Below, one piece after another: positions 16,327-25,179 of a stretch of 64,000 bases of DNA. Position 1 is the first letter of the stretch. Each line of letters opens with the position of its first letter. The notes beneath the pieces are model-generated. The model worked only from the letters and a program-made list of their open reading frames with translations, was not told where the DNA came from and did not search any database. This DNA is from RI-43 sp033764725 (GTDB lineage Bacteria; Pseudomonadota; Alphaproteobacteria; Caulobacterales; Aquidulcibacteraceae), in contig JANRIR010000084.1 of assembly GCA_033764725.1 (NCBI GenBank), forward strand, positions 1-64,000, written 5' to 3'. The translations under genes and the position numbers were made by a program.

Positions 16327-17640
16327 ATGGGTCTCTACGCCCCTGACGAGAGTTTCACGTCCTGGGGCCGCGTCGAACGCCGCGCCTACCCGGTCGCGCG
16401 GCCGCGCTTCGCCTCGGATCTGGCCGCCGCCATCAATGCGCCCGACCGCCCCGCCACTGTCCTGCCGGTCGGCCTGGGTCGCGCCTATGGCGATTCCTGC
16501 CTCAACGCCGAAGGCGGGCTGATCGTGATGACCGGGCTCAACCGGCTCATCCAGATCGACGAACAGGGCCTGATCCTGCGCGCGCAGGCCGGCCTTTCGC
16601 TGGGCGAGGCGCTGCGTGTGCTGACGCCGCGCGGGCTGTTCCTCCCGGTCCTGCCCGGCTCGCAATTCGTCACGCTCGGCGGCGCCGTCGCCAACGATGT
16701 GCACGGCAAGAACCACTTGATGCACGGCTCGTTCGGCCGCTGGGTGCGCCGCATCGGGCTGCAGCGCAGCGACCGCGAAGCGCTTTCGCTGGCGAGCAAC
16801 GACCCCGGCGGGCTGTTCTCCGCGACCATCGGCGGCCTGGGCCTCACCGGCGCGATCGCCTGGGTCGAGCTGGGGCTGATCCCGATCGACAGCGCCTATC
16901 TCGACGCCGAAGACGTGCCCTTCTCCACGCTGGACGAGTATTTCCAATTGATGGCCGAAAGCGAAAGCTTCGAGCATCGCGTGGCGTGGATCGACTGCAC
17001 GCAGCCCGGCCGCGGCGTGTTCACGCGCGCGAAGATGCGCGATGACGGCGATCTGCAGCCGGGCCGCATCGAGCCGCGCATTTCCGCGCCCTTCGACGGG
17101 GCGGGATTCCTGTTCAACGGCTTGACCCTGCGCGCGTTCAACGCCGCGTGGGCCGCCGCGGCGCGGCCAGGAACGCGGCGCGTGCACTATGCGCGCTTCT
17201 TCTTCCCGCTGGATTCCGTCGGCGACTGGAACCGCTTCTACGGCCGCCGCGGCTTTCGCCAATATCAGTGCGTCGTGCCCGAGGTCACAGCGCGCGACGC
17301 CATTCCCGAGCTTCTTCGCGCCATCGCAGACTCGGGTGAGGGATCGATGCTGGCGGTTTTGAAGGCGTTCGGGCCGAAGCCCTCGCCGGGGATCATGTCG
17401 TTTCCAATTCCAGGCCACACGCTGGCGCTGGATTTCGCCAATCGCGGCGACAAGACTTTGCGGCTTCTGGCCCGGCTGGATGAGATCGTGTTGGAAGCCG
17501 GGGGCCGAATCTATGCAGGCAAGGATGGGCGCGCGCCGCCGCGCACGTTCCAGAGGATGTATCCTCGCTGGCTGGAGCTCGAACGCTTGCGCGATCCTGC
17601 GATCCGCTCGGACTTCTGGTCGCGCGTGAGCGTGACATGA
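16327..17640 (+). CDS. FAD-dependent oxidoreductase, DprE1-like (decaprenylphosphoryl-ribose 2-oxidase type)
   Basis: 437 residues with an N-terminal FAD_binding_4 domain: GLGRAYGDSCLNAEGG, PGSQFVTLGGAVANDVHGKNH, and GGLGLTGAIAWVELGL. The C-terminal domain follows the DprE1 order, with SFPIPG, LDFANRG, RIYAGKDGR and FQRMYPRW. In mycobacteria DprE1 oxidises polyprenylphosphoryl-ribose at C2. The active-site Lys (in GKDGR) is kept. The position matching the benzothiazinone-reactive Cys of M. tuberculosis DprE1 (in WNVCVDF) is Ala here (in HTLALDF). That comparison is from memory, not from an alignment program. The TGA overlaps the ATG of the SDR gene, and the pair matches dprE1-dprE2. Confidence 0.88.
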   Translation: MGLYAPDESFTSWGRVERRAYPVARPRFASDLAAAINAPDRPATVLPVGLGRAYGDSCLNAEGGLIVMTGLNRLIQIDEQGLILRAQAGLSLGEALRVLTPRGLFLPVLPGSQFVTLGGAVANDVHGKNHLMHGSFGRWVRRIGLQRSDREALSLASNDPGGLFSATIGGLGLTGAIAWVELGLIPIDSAYLDAEDVPFSTLDEYFQLMAESESFEHRVAWIDCTQPGRGVFTRAKMRDDGDLQPGRIEPRISAPFDGAGFLFNGLTLRAFNAAWAAAARPGTRRVHYARFFFPLDSVGDWNRFYGRRGFRQYQCVVPEVTARDAIPELLRAIADSGEGSMLAVLKAFGPKPSPGIMSFPIPGHTLALDFANRGDKTLRLLARLDEIVLEAGGRIYAGKDGRAPPRTFQRMYPRWLELERLRDPAIRSDFWSRVSVT

Positions 17641-18392
17641 CGCGCCCGATCGCGCGGCGCGTCATCATATTGGGCGCGCAATCGGCGATCGCGGAAGCGG
17701 CGGCGCGATTGTTTGCGGCGGAAGGGTCGCGCTTCATCCTCGTCGGGCGCGACCAGGGCCGCCTCAACGAGATTTGCGGCGATCTCACCGTGCGCGGCGC
17801 GGCGGCGTGCACGACAGCCGTGCTCGACCTGGCCGCCGAGACCAATCCCCAAGCCCATATGCGCGCCTGGGTTGAGCAATTGGGCGGTCTCAGCCTCGTC
17901 CTGATCGCCTTCGGCACGCTGGGCGACCAGTTTGAGACTGAAAAAGCGGGCCCTGCCCTCGACGAGACGCTGGCGGTCAACTTTACCGCGCCGGCGCGCT
18001 GGGCGATGGCGGCGGCCGAGGTTGTCGAGGCCCAGGGCGCAGGCACGGTGATCGCCATCGGGTCCGTCGCCGGGGATCGCGGCCGGCGCTCGAACTACGC
18101 CTACGGCGCCGCCAAGGCCGGGATTGCGGCGTTCATGCAGGGTCTGGCCCACCGCCTCGAGCCGACAGGCGCACGCGCCGTCCTGATCAAGCCCGGGTTC
18201 GTCGATACGCCCATGACCGCCGGCTTCAAGAAGGGCGGCCCGCTTTGGGCCAAGCCGCATCAGATCGCCGCCGCGATCCACAGGGCCGCCGATTCCGGCG
18301 GGCCGATCGTCTATGCCCCCTGGGTGTGGCGCTGGATCATGCTGATCATCAGGGCGCTGCCGGCCTTCGTCCTTCACCGAACGCGGCTCTGA
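17637..18392 (+). CDS. Short-chain dehydrogenase, DprE2-like
   Basis: A 251-residue SDR. The cofactor loop is ILGAQSAIAEAAARLFAAEG, the catalytic Ser is in AIGSVAGDRG and the Tyr/Lys pair in YAYGAAKAG, with a membrane-associating C-terminal tail (WIMLIIRALPAFVLHRTRL). It overlaps the preceding DprE1-like gene by four bases. In the mycobacterial pathway DprE2 reduces the 2-keto sugar to polyprenylphosphoryl-D-arabinose with NADH. That role here is inferred from order and family. Confidence 0.88.
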   Translation: MTRPIARRVIILGAQSAIAEAAARLFAAEGSRFILVGRDQGRLNEICGDLTVRGAAACTTAVLDLAAETNPQAHMRAWVEQLGGLSLVLIAFGTLGDQFETEKAGPALDETLAVNFTAPARWAMAAAEVVEAQGAGTVIAIGSVAGDRGRRSNYAYGAAKAGIAAFMQGLAHRLEPTGARAVLIKPGFVDTPMTAGFKKGGPLWAKPHQIAAAIHRAADSGGPIVYAPWVWRWIMLIIRALPAFVLHRTRL

Positions 18393-18460
18393 TCCGGGCG
18401 TTCCCCTGGCATGGGCGGGCGGTTTACCCGACCGCAAAGCAAAGCCATTACACACGGGCC

Positions 18461-19921
18461 ATGTCCGCGCCCTCCGCCCTCAGCCCGTCCGCCGACGCGC
18501 CGCCCCTGGCGCTCGACTTCGACGGCACGCTGGTGCGCACCGACCTGCTGTTCGAAAAGGTGCTGCGCTATCTCAAGCGCGCGCCGTGGCGGATCGTCCA
18601 CTTGGCGCTCTGGGCGCTGCAGGGCCGTGCCACGCTGAAGCGCAATCTGGCTGCGCGCGTCGATCTCGACGCCACGCTCTTGCCCAAACGCGACGATGTC
18701 ATCGCCTACGCCCGCGGGCAGGCGGAATCCGGCCGCACGGTCATCGTCGCGACCGCCGCCGATGGCGACGTCGCGCGCGCGATGGTGGCGCACATCGCGC
18801 CCTTCGTCAGCGAAGTGCTCGGCTCCGACGGGAAGACCAATCTCAAAAGCCGCGCCAAGGCGGACGCGCTCGCCGCGCGCTTCCCGCAGGGCTTCGCCTA
18901 TGCGGGAGATTCCAACGCCGACATCAAAGTGTGGCGCAAAGCGAAGGCCGCGGTGTTCGCGGGCCGATCGCAGCGCCTGGCCCGCAGCGCCGAGCGGATC
19001 ACCGCGCTGGAAGCGACGCTGCCCGACGCCAGCCCGCGCCTGTCGACCTGGATACGCGCCTTTCGCGTCCACCAATGGGCGAAAAATCTGTTGGTGTTCG
19101 CGCCGCTGCTGTTGAGCGGGCTCGCCGGCGATCCCAACGCCTGGCTCGCATCGGCGATCGGCTTTTTCGGATTGAGCCTGGCGGCGTCAGCCACCTACAT
19201 CCTCAATGATCTGATCGACATCGACGACGATCGGGCGCACTGGTCGAAGCGCAATCGTCCGTTCGCATCCGGCGATTTGACGATCGCATCGGGCATGATC
19301 GCAGCGCCCTTGACGCTCGCGGCGGGAGTAGCGCTTCTCTCGTTATCGGGCAATGCCGCCGCGCTTGGCATTCTGTTCGCCTATCTCGCCATTTCGCTGT
19401 CGTACACGTTCCGGCTAAAGCGCGTGCCTATTCTCGACGCCGCGATTCTCGGCGCGCTGTTCAGTTTGCGTCTCGGCCTTGGCGCAGCGCTTGTGCAAGT
19501 GCCGCCATCGCCCTGGCTGTTCGTGTTCTCGATGATGCTGTTCACCTCGCTGAGCTTCGCCAAACGCGCGACGGAAGTGAACCGCATGGTCGAGCGCGGC
19601 ATCGCGACCGCGCCGGGGCGCGGCTACAAGGCTGCCGACGGCCCTGTCACGATCGCGCTTGGCGTGTCGCTCGGCATGATCGCCGTGCTGGTGATGGTGC
19701 TGTTCCTCATCCAGGAAGTGGAGCGGCGCCACATCTATGGCGCGCCGGAGGCCCTGTGGCTGACGCCGGTTCTGCTCGGCCTGTGGCTCGGGCGCGTCTG
19801 GCTTTTGCTCGGGCGCGGCGAACTGAATGACGATCCCGTGGCGTTCGCCATTCGCGACCGCATCAGTCTCGCGCTCGGCGCCGGCGTGCTGGCGGCGTTC
19901 GCGGCGGCGCTGTTGGCGTGA
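18461..19921 (+). CDS. HAD phosphatase-UbiA prenyltransferase fusion (decaprenyl-phosphate phosphoribosyltransferase type, NoeC-like)
   Basis: A 486-residue fusion. Residues 15-200 form a HAD domain: motif I DFDGT (19-23), motif II Thr in VATAADG, Lys in SDGKTNLKSR, and motif IV GDSNADIKVW. From about residue 210 comes a UbiA-type membrane enzyme with about eight or nine helices, the metal-binding NDLIDIDDDRAHW and a second site near GRGYKAADGP. UbiA enzymes of this subgroup transfer 5-phosphoribose from PRPP to a polyprenyl phosphate. The HAD half could remove the 5-phosphate. Azorhizobium NoeC, linked to Nod-factor arabinosylation, has this architecture. The start is the ATG at 18461, 68 nt after the SDR gene; its Shine-Dalgarno is weak. 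Confidence 0.88.
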   Translation: MSAPSALSPSADAPPLALDFDGTLVRTDLLFEKVLRYLKRAPWRIVHLALWALQGRATLKRNLAARVDLDATLLPKRDDVIAYARGQAESGRTVIVATAADGDVARAMVAHIAPFVSEVLGSDGKTNLKSRAKADALAARFPQGFAYAGDSNADIKVWRKAKAAVFAGRSQRLARSAERITALEATLPDASPRLSTWIRAFRVHQWAKNLLVFAPLLLSGLAGDPNAWLASAIGFFGLSLAASATYILNDLIDIDDDRAHWSKRNRPFASGDLTIASGMIAAPLTLAAGVALLSLSGNAAALGILFAYLAISLSYTFRLKRVPILDAAILGALFSLRLGLGAALVQVPPSPWLFVFSMMLFTSLSFAKRATEVNRMVERGIATAPGRGYKAADGPVTIALGVSLGMIAVLVMVLFLIQEVERRHIYGAPEALWLTPVLLGLWLGRVWLLLGRGELNDDPVAFAIRDRISLALGAGVLAAFAAALLA

Positions 19922-21453
19922 CCCGCGCGATCTGGCTTGCAGCCGGCGTCGTCGCCGCGCTGGCCTGCCTGATCGCGCCGATCGATGGTCTTTCCCCGCA
20001 GGCCAAGGCGGTGCTCGCGCTGCTCGTGCTGATGGCGATCTGGTGGGTGAGCGAAGCGATCCCGCTCGCCGCCACCGCTTTGCTGCCGATCGTCGCGCTG
20101 CCGCTGATCGGCATCGCGGTGGGCCGCGACGCGCGCGGACGTCTCGCGTGCGCGGCGGATGCGTGCGGCGATCCTGCGCGTCTCGACGGCGTACGCCTGC
20201 TCACCCTCGACGATCTCGGCGCGCACTACGCCAATCCGATCGTGCTCATGTATATTGGCGGCTTTCTGCTCGGCATCGCGCTTGAGCGCTGCGGCCTGTC
20301 GCAGCGCATCGCCTACGCGCTCGTGGCGCGCGGCGGCGCCGATCCCAAGCGCATGGTCGCCGCGTTCCTGATCGCCGGCGCCGCGCTGTCGATGTGGATC
20401 TCCAACACGGCGACCGCGCTGATTTTGACGCCGCTCGCGCTGTCGGTCGCTGCGGGCGCGACGGTCAACGGACTCGGCAACGCACGCTTCGCGGCGGCGC
20501 TTGCGCTAGCGGTCGCTTATGCGGCGACGATCGGCGGCCTTGGCACGCCGATCGGCACGCCGACGAACGGCATCGCGCTGCAGCAATTGCGCAACGAAGG
20601 CGTCGACATCTCGTTCGGCGCCTGGATGGCGATCGGCGTGCCGGCGATCCTGCTGCTGACGCCGATCGCTTGGCTCATTCTCACACGCGGTCTGCAGCTT
20701 GCGCCGGACGCCGCGCGGGCCGCGCAAGCCGACGTTCAGGCGCGTCTGCGCGCGCTGGGGCCGATCACGCCGGCGGAGCGGCGCGTGGCGGTCATTTTCG
20801 CGCTGACCGCGGCGTGCTGGTGCGGATCGACGCTGCTTGCCGATCTCATAGGCCGCCACGTGCTGGCGCTGTCGCCGCCGCAGCGCTTCTCGGAAGGCCA
20901 TCTCGACACCATCATCGCCACACTCGCCGCGCTGGCCTTGTTCATCACGCCCGCCGGCGGGGGAAGTCCGCGCGCGCTGTTGACTTGGGACGACGCCGTG
21001 GCGCTGCCCTGGGGCGTTTTGCTGCTGTTCGGCGGCGGCTTGGCGCTTGCGGCGGGCGCGGAATTGTCAGGCTTGAGCGCTTGGCTCGCGGGCGGCCTTT
21101 CGGGCCTGAGCGACGCGCCGCCGATCGTGGTGATCGCCGCGATATGCCTCCTGGTGATCGTGATCACCGAATTCGCCTCCAACATCGCCACGATCAGCCT
21201 GATGGGGCCGGTGCTGATCGCCATCGCAAGCCAGAACGCAGCGCTGGCGCCGGCGGCGTTCGTCGCGCCGGCGGCGATGGCCGCCTCGATGGGCTTTGCG
21301 ATGCCGGTGGGCTCGGCGGCGAACGCGATCGCCTACGCCACGGGCGTTGTGCCGCAACGGCGCATGATCGCCTCGGGGCTCATGATGAATCTGGCGGCGC
21401 TGGCGGTTTTGACCTTGATCGGCGTGCTGCTTGCGCCGCGCGTGATGTCCTGA
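19918..21453 (+). CDS. SLC13/DASS family anion-sodium symporter
   Basis: A 511-residue carrier with about 11-12 helices and two pseudo-repeats. The two Ser-Asn-Thr-like sites are MWISNTATALILTPL in the first half and FASNIATISLMGPVL in the second. GLGTPIGTPTNGIAL and GFAMPVGSAANAIAYATG are also family hallmarks. It would import di- or tricarboxylates, or sulfate, with sodium. A hydrophilic insertion of about 25 residues (GRDARGRLACAADACGDPARL) follows the second helix and is unusual. It starts at a GTG that overlaps the UbiA stop, so it is co-transcribed with the arabinose-type block, although a functional link is not obvious. Confidence 0.9.
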   Translation: MTRAIWLAAGVVAALACLIAPIDGLSPQAKAVLALLVLMAIWWVSEAIPLAATALLPIVALPLIGIAVGRDARGRLACAADACGDPARLDGVRLLTLDDLGAHYANPIVLMYIGGFLLGIALERCGLSQRIAYALVARGGADPKRMVAAFLIAGAALSMWISNTATALILTPLALSVAAGATVNGLGNARFAAALALAVAYAATIGGLGTPIGTPTNGIALQQLRNEGVDISFGAWMAIGVPAILLLTPIAWLILTRGLQLAPDAARAAQADVQARLRALGPITPAERRVAVIFALTAACWCGSTLLADLIGRHVLALSPPQRFSEGHLDTIIATLAALALFITPAGGGSPRALLTWDDAVALPWGVLLLFGGGLALAAGAELSGLSAWLAGGLSGLSDAPPIVVIAAICLLVIVITEFASNIATISLMGPVLIAIASQNAALAPAAFVAPAAMAASMGFAMPVGSAANAIAYATGVVPQRRMIASGLMMNLAALAVLTLIGVLLAPRVMS

Positions 21454-21540
21454 CTGGCGCGGGAGGCCGCATCGGTTTACCGCACGCGTGGCGCGGCTTT
21501 TGCTGCGTCAAGCGCGCGACCATTAACCAGGGGCGGCCGC

Positions 21541-22491
21541 ATGTACGCGACACGACGCATCGCAGTCACGGGCGGGGCCGGCTTCATCGGCTCGCATCTG
21601 TGCCGCGCGCTTCTGGACCAGGGCGCCGAGGTGCTTTGCATCGACAATTTCTTCACCGGCGCGCGCGCGAACGTCGCGCCGCTCCTGGCTGATCCGCGCT
21701 TCGAGCTGATGCGCCACGATGTGACGTTCCCGCTCTATGTGGAGGTGGACGAGATCTACAATCTCGCCTGCCCCGCAAGCCCGGTGCATTATCAGTTCGA
21801 TCCGGTGCAAACCACAAAGACCAGCGTACACGGCGCGATCAACATGCTGGGCCTGGCCAAGCGCGTGCGGGCGAAAATCCTGCAGGCGTCGACCTCGGAG
21901 GTCTATGGCGATCCTCAGGTGCATCCGCAGACCGAAGACTATTGGGGCAACGTCAATCCGCTGGGGCCGCGGTCGTGCTATGATGAAGGCAAGCGCTGCG
22001 CCGAGACGCTGTTCTTCGATTACTGGCGCCAGCACAAGACGCGCATCAAAGTGGCGCGCATCTTCAACACCTATGGCCCCAACATGCACCCGAACGACGG
22101 GCGCGTGGTGTCGAATTTCATCGTCCAGGCGTTGAAGGGCGAACCGATCACCCTCTATGGCGACGGCCAGCAGACGCGCTCGTTCTGCTATGTCGACGAT
22201 CTCGTCGATGGTCTGATCCGCCTGATGAACACAGGCGACGACGTGACCGGGCCGATCAATCTTGGCAATCCGAACGAATTCACCATTCGCGCTTTGGCCG
22301 AAACCGTGATCGAGATGACGGGCTCGACCTCGGCGCTCGCCTTCAAGCCGTTGCCGACGGACGATCCCAAACAGCGCCAGCCCGACATCACCCGCGCGCG
22401 GACAACGCTGAATTGGGAGCCGACGACGCAATTGCGCGATGGACTGACCAAGACGATCGCCTATTTCGACGCACTGCTGCGCGCGGGCTGA
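21541..22491 (+). CDS. uxs: UDP-glucuronate decarboxylase (UDP-xylose synthase)
   Basis: A 316-residue extended SDR. The NAD motif is VTGGAGFIGSHLC and the catalytic YxxxK is in RSCYDEGKRCAE. The UXS signature stretches are CIDNFFTGARANV, NLACPASPVHYQ, RIFNTYGPNMHPNDGRVVSNF and FCYVDDLVDGL. It converts UDP-glucuronate to UDP-xylose. This nucleotide sugar can feed surface glycans, so it fits beside the polyprenyl-sugar genes. It lies 87 bp after the SLC13 gene. Its last 31 bp overlap the 3' end of the convergent MFS gene. Confidence 0.93.
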   Translation: MYATRRIAVTGGAGFIGSHLCRALLDQGAEVLCIDNFFTGARANVAPLLADPRFELMRHDVTFPLYVEVDEIYNLACPASPVHYQFDPVQTTKTSVHGAINMLGLAKRVRAKILQASTSEVYGDPQVHPQTEDYWGNVNPLGPRSCYDEGKRCAETLFFDYWRQHKTRIKVARIFNTYGPNMHPNDGRVVSNFIVQALKGEPITLYGDGQQTRSFCYVDDLVDGLIRLMNTGDDVTGPINLGNPNEFTIRALAETVIEMTGSTSALAFKPLPTDDPKQRQPDITRARTTLNWEPTTQLRDGLTKTIAYFDALLRAG

Positions 22492-23675
22492 ACCGCTGCG
22501 CCCCCGCGCGCCGACAGCGTCAAGGCCAGCCCGATCGCACACATCAACGCCATCGCCGCATAACCGCCCGCGCCGAAGCGGTCATACAAAAAGCCGGACG
22601 CCAGCGTCGCCAGCCCCATGAGCAGGCCCGACGCGAGCGCTGCGTACAAGGTCTGCGTGAAGCCGGAAATCGCTTCCGGCGCGGTGCGGAACATCAGCCT
22701 CAAAGCGCCGACATGCGTGGCCGCGAAGGTCAGGGCGTGCAGCGCCTGCAGCGGCCACAAAATCCATCCCACCGGCGCGAAGGCGAACACCGTCCAGCGC
22801 AGGATCGACACCGCCCCGCCGGCCACGATCATCGCCTCCGGCGAAACGCGCTTTTCGATCTGCGGCAACAACGCCAGAAACACCACCTCGACGCCGACGC
22901 CGAACGCCCACAACAGACCCACCCATGTGGCGGAGATGTCCTGGTTGCGCCACACCAACACGGAGAAGCCGTAATAGAAGGCGTGCGCCGCCTGGATCAG
23001 GCTGACGCCCACGAGCAAACGCGCAAAGCCCGGCGCGCGCAGAAGCTGCAGGCCGGCGCGCACGCGCATGCGAAACCCGCCGGACTCCGCAGCGCCCGTC
23101 CAGACATCCGGTTTCATTGCGGTGAAACTGAACAGCGCAGCGAGACCAAGGCTCGCCATCGTCCACACGATCAGCACATCCACGCCGTGCAGGCTGATCA
23201 ACAGCCCGCCGCCGACATTGCCGATGATGAATGCGCTCGATGCGAACGCGCGCGACACGCCATAAGGCACGCGCCCGGTTTCGCCGGCGCGCAAGGCTGC
23301 GCCCTCCACCAGCGGCATGATCGCCTGGCTGAGCGTGGAGGCGATAAAGCCCGTGGCGAACAGCGCCCAAAATCCCTCCGCCGCGAAGAACACCGCGAAC
23401 GCCAGCGTCGAGGCGATCAGCGCAAGCCGGATCGGCCAACGCCGGTCGCGCGCGCCATCGGCCCAGGCTGCGATCGCCGGGCCGATCACGATGCGCGCCA
23501 ATTGCGCGCTGGACAGGATCGCGCCGATCTCCGCGCCGCTGAGGCCGCGTTCGGCCTCCAGCCAGCGCGAGAGGAACGGTAATGTCGCGCCCCACGCGCA
23601 CGTCACCGCGCTCATCACCAGCGCGATGCGCAGGCCTGGGTCTCCGGCGAGCGCAGAATGCGAACGGCTTGCCAA
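22461..23675 (-). CDS. MFS transporter (MFS_1-like / 3-phenylpropionate-nucleoside symporter type)
   Basis: About 404 residues with 12 predicted helices. The opening LRIALVMSAVTCAWGATLPFLSRWLEAERGLSGAEIGAIL matches the HcaT/NupG-like MFS branch (Pfam MFS_1_like), including the loop WADGARDRRWPIR. The substrate is unknown. The start is uncertain: the first in-frame ATG (23741) lies inside the upstream DUF6285 gene, while a TTG at 23675 sits 8 nt after that gene's stop and just ahead of helix 1. I chose the TTG. It ends by overlapping uxs. Confidence 0.85.
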   Translation of the reverse strand: MASRSHSALAGDPGLRIALVMSAVTCAWGATLPFLSRWLEAERGLSGAEIGAILSSAQLARIVIGPAIAAWADGARDRRWPIRLALIASTLAFAVFFAAEGFWALFATGFIASTLSQAIMPLVEGAALRAGETGRVPYGVSRAFASSAFIIGNVGGGLLISLHGVDVLIVWTMASLGLAALFSFTAMKPDVWTGAAESGGFRMRVRAGLQLLRAPGFARLLVGVSLIQAAHAFYYGFSVLVWRNQDISATWVGLLWAFGVGVEVVFLALLPQIEKRVSPEAMIVAGGAVSILRWTVFAFAPVGWILWPLQALHALTFAATHVGALRLMFRTAPEAISGFTQTLYAALASGLLMGLATLASGFLYDRFGAGGYAAMALMCAIGLALTLSARGGAAVQPARSSASK

Positions 23676-23683
23676 GAGCGCTT

Positions 23684-24136
23684 CTACATCGTCGGCAGAT
23701 AGAGAAGCCGCGCATCGGCGCCGAGCTTCAGCACATCCCACACCTGCGCCTCGAGCGCGCGCGCCCAGGGCGCGACCTCCTCTTCGAGCGCGGCGTGGAG
23801 ATCGATCAGCAGCGCCTTGAGCGGCGCGATCTCCGCTTCCAGCATGGTGATCTGCAGATTGGAGGCGAGCGGCGCGTGCGCGGCCTCGTGCAAACGCGCG
23901 GCGAGCCCCTCAGAGACATCCGCGCGCGCCGCCTCGCCGAACAGCGCCTTCAGCGCGTCGCGCTCGCGCACGAGCGTGTCGACCGCGCGCTCCGCCTCTT
24001 GCGCGGCCAGCACCATGATCAGGCCGGCCATCGACGCCTGCCCGATCGCATAGCCGTTGCCGACAAGATGCGGGGCGACCTGCGTCGCCATCGCACTCGC
24101 GGAGCCCATCAGAACCTGCGCCATGCTTGGCTTCAT
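23684..24136 (-). CDS. DUF6285 domain protein
   Basis: A 150-residue, mostly alpha-helical protein with MKPSMAQVLMGSASAMATQVAPHL at the start and a charged helix QEAERAVDTLVRERDALKALF. Proteins of this kind usually follow an aminoglycoside-phosphotransferase-like gene next to acyl-CoA dehydrogenases. That arrangement is half kept here: the phosphotransferase overlaps by one base (TGATG), but no acyl-CoA dehydrogenase is present. Function unknown. Confidence 0.8.
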   Translation of the reverse strand: MKPSMAQVLMGSASAMATQVAPHLVGNGYAIGQASMAGLIMVLAAQEAERAVDTLVRERDALKALFGEAARADVSEGLAARLHEAAHAPLASNLQITMLEAEIAPLKALLIDLHAALEEEVAPWARALEAQVWDVLKLGADARLLYLPTM

Positions 24137-25161
24137 CACACGCCCTCCAGCTTCGCAGCGAGGCGATCGGCGAGAATTTTGTTGTGGCGCGCAGTGCAAT
24201 ACCAGCCGGTGAAGCCCAGCACCGGATCCTGGTTCTTGCCGTCGTGAAACGCTTTCGCCGCCGAAATCCAGATCGCCAAGCCCTTGAGGCTGGCGAACAA
24301 CGACCACCATTGAAACCGCTCGGGATCGAACTTCTGCTGTGCGCCGGCCTCCCAGATCTGCACCGCGTCGTGCAACGGAATAAGGCCGGCGGCGAGATCC
24401 TCGCGACCCAGCGCCCACAGCGGATCGAGCGCCCAGGCGAGGTCCTCCAACGCGTCGCCGATATGCGCCATTTCCCAATCCAGCACGGCGACGATGTCGC
24501 CCTTGCCGTCGCGCATGAAATTGCCGTTGCGATAATCGCCGTGAACGATCGAAAGCCGCGGCGGCGACTTTGGCGGATTGCGGCGCAGGCGGCGGAGCGC
24601 TGCGCGCGCGATCGGCTGCGGCTCCAGGCTGTCGGCCTCGATCACGCCCTCCCAGTGATCGAGTTCGCGCCGCCAGCACTCCTCCGGCGCGGGTGTTTCG
24701 ACGACGCCGGGCAATTGCGTGTCATACGGATCGACGCTGGCGATGTTTCCAAGGATCGTGAAAAATTGCCGACCGACATGATCCTTTTGCGCGCCATAGG
24801 CGTTAAGCTGGAACGGCGAGCCCGCCGACGCGCCGTCGATCCGGCGCATGATGAAGAACGGCTTGCCAAGAACCGAAGGATCGGTCTCCAGCGCGATCGC
24901 CTCGGGCACCGGGACATTGCGCCCGTAGAAGCTCTGATAGGCGGCAAATTCCAGCGCGCGTTCGCTCTCGATCAGGCTGTCGTCGGGATCGCGGCGCAGG
25001 ATGAAGCCGCCGCGCGCGTCGCCGCGCATGGCGTCGAAGGAATAGGTCTCTCGGCTCGCCCCGCCATAGATGCGCGCGACATTGTCGATCGCGACATCCT
25101 CGTGGCCGAGCGCACGCGCCAGATAGGCGCGCAGGGTTTCGATTTCCGATTGCGTCAGCAT
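24136..25161 (-). CDS. Phosphotransferase family protein (APH fold)
   Basis: A 341-residue kinase-like protein of the APH/choline-kinase fold. Visible motifs are the Brenner-type catalytic loop IVHGDYRNGNFM and the metal-binding VAVLDWEMAHIGD, plus the nucleotide-loop region YGGASRETYSF near residue 32. Relatives associated with acyl-CoA dehydrogenase (ACAD10/11-like) phosphorylate hydroxy-acyl-CoAs. The substrate here is unknown. It forms a tight operon with DUF6285 downstream and the DUF7064-like gene upstream (18 bp gap). Confidence 0.88.
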   Translation of the reverse strand: MLTQSEIETLRAYLARALGHEDVAIDNVARIYGGASRETYSFDAMRGDARGGFILRRDPDDSLIESERALEFAAYQSFYGRNVPVPEAIALETDPSVLGKPFFIMRRIDGASAGSPFQLNAYGAQKDHVGRQFFTILGNIASVDPYDTQLPGVVETPAPEECWRRELDHWEGVIEADSLEPQPIARAALRRLRRNPPKSPPRLSIVHGDYRNGNFMRDGKGDIVAVLDWEMAHIGDALEDLAWALDPLWALGREDLAAGLIPLHDAVQIWEAGAQQKFDPERFQWWSLFASLKGLAIWISAAKAFHDGKNQDPVLGFTGWYCTARHNKILADRLAAKLEGV

Positions 25162-25179
25162 GCCGCCTCCGCCCGCTGC

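Noticed and set aside
22461..22491. Frameshift or fusion between uxs and the MFS gene
   Set aside because: The 31-bp overlap is between convergent genes with intact ends, not a broken frame.
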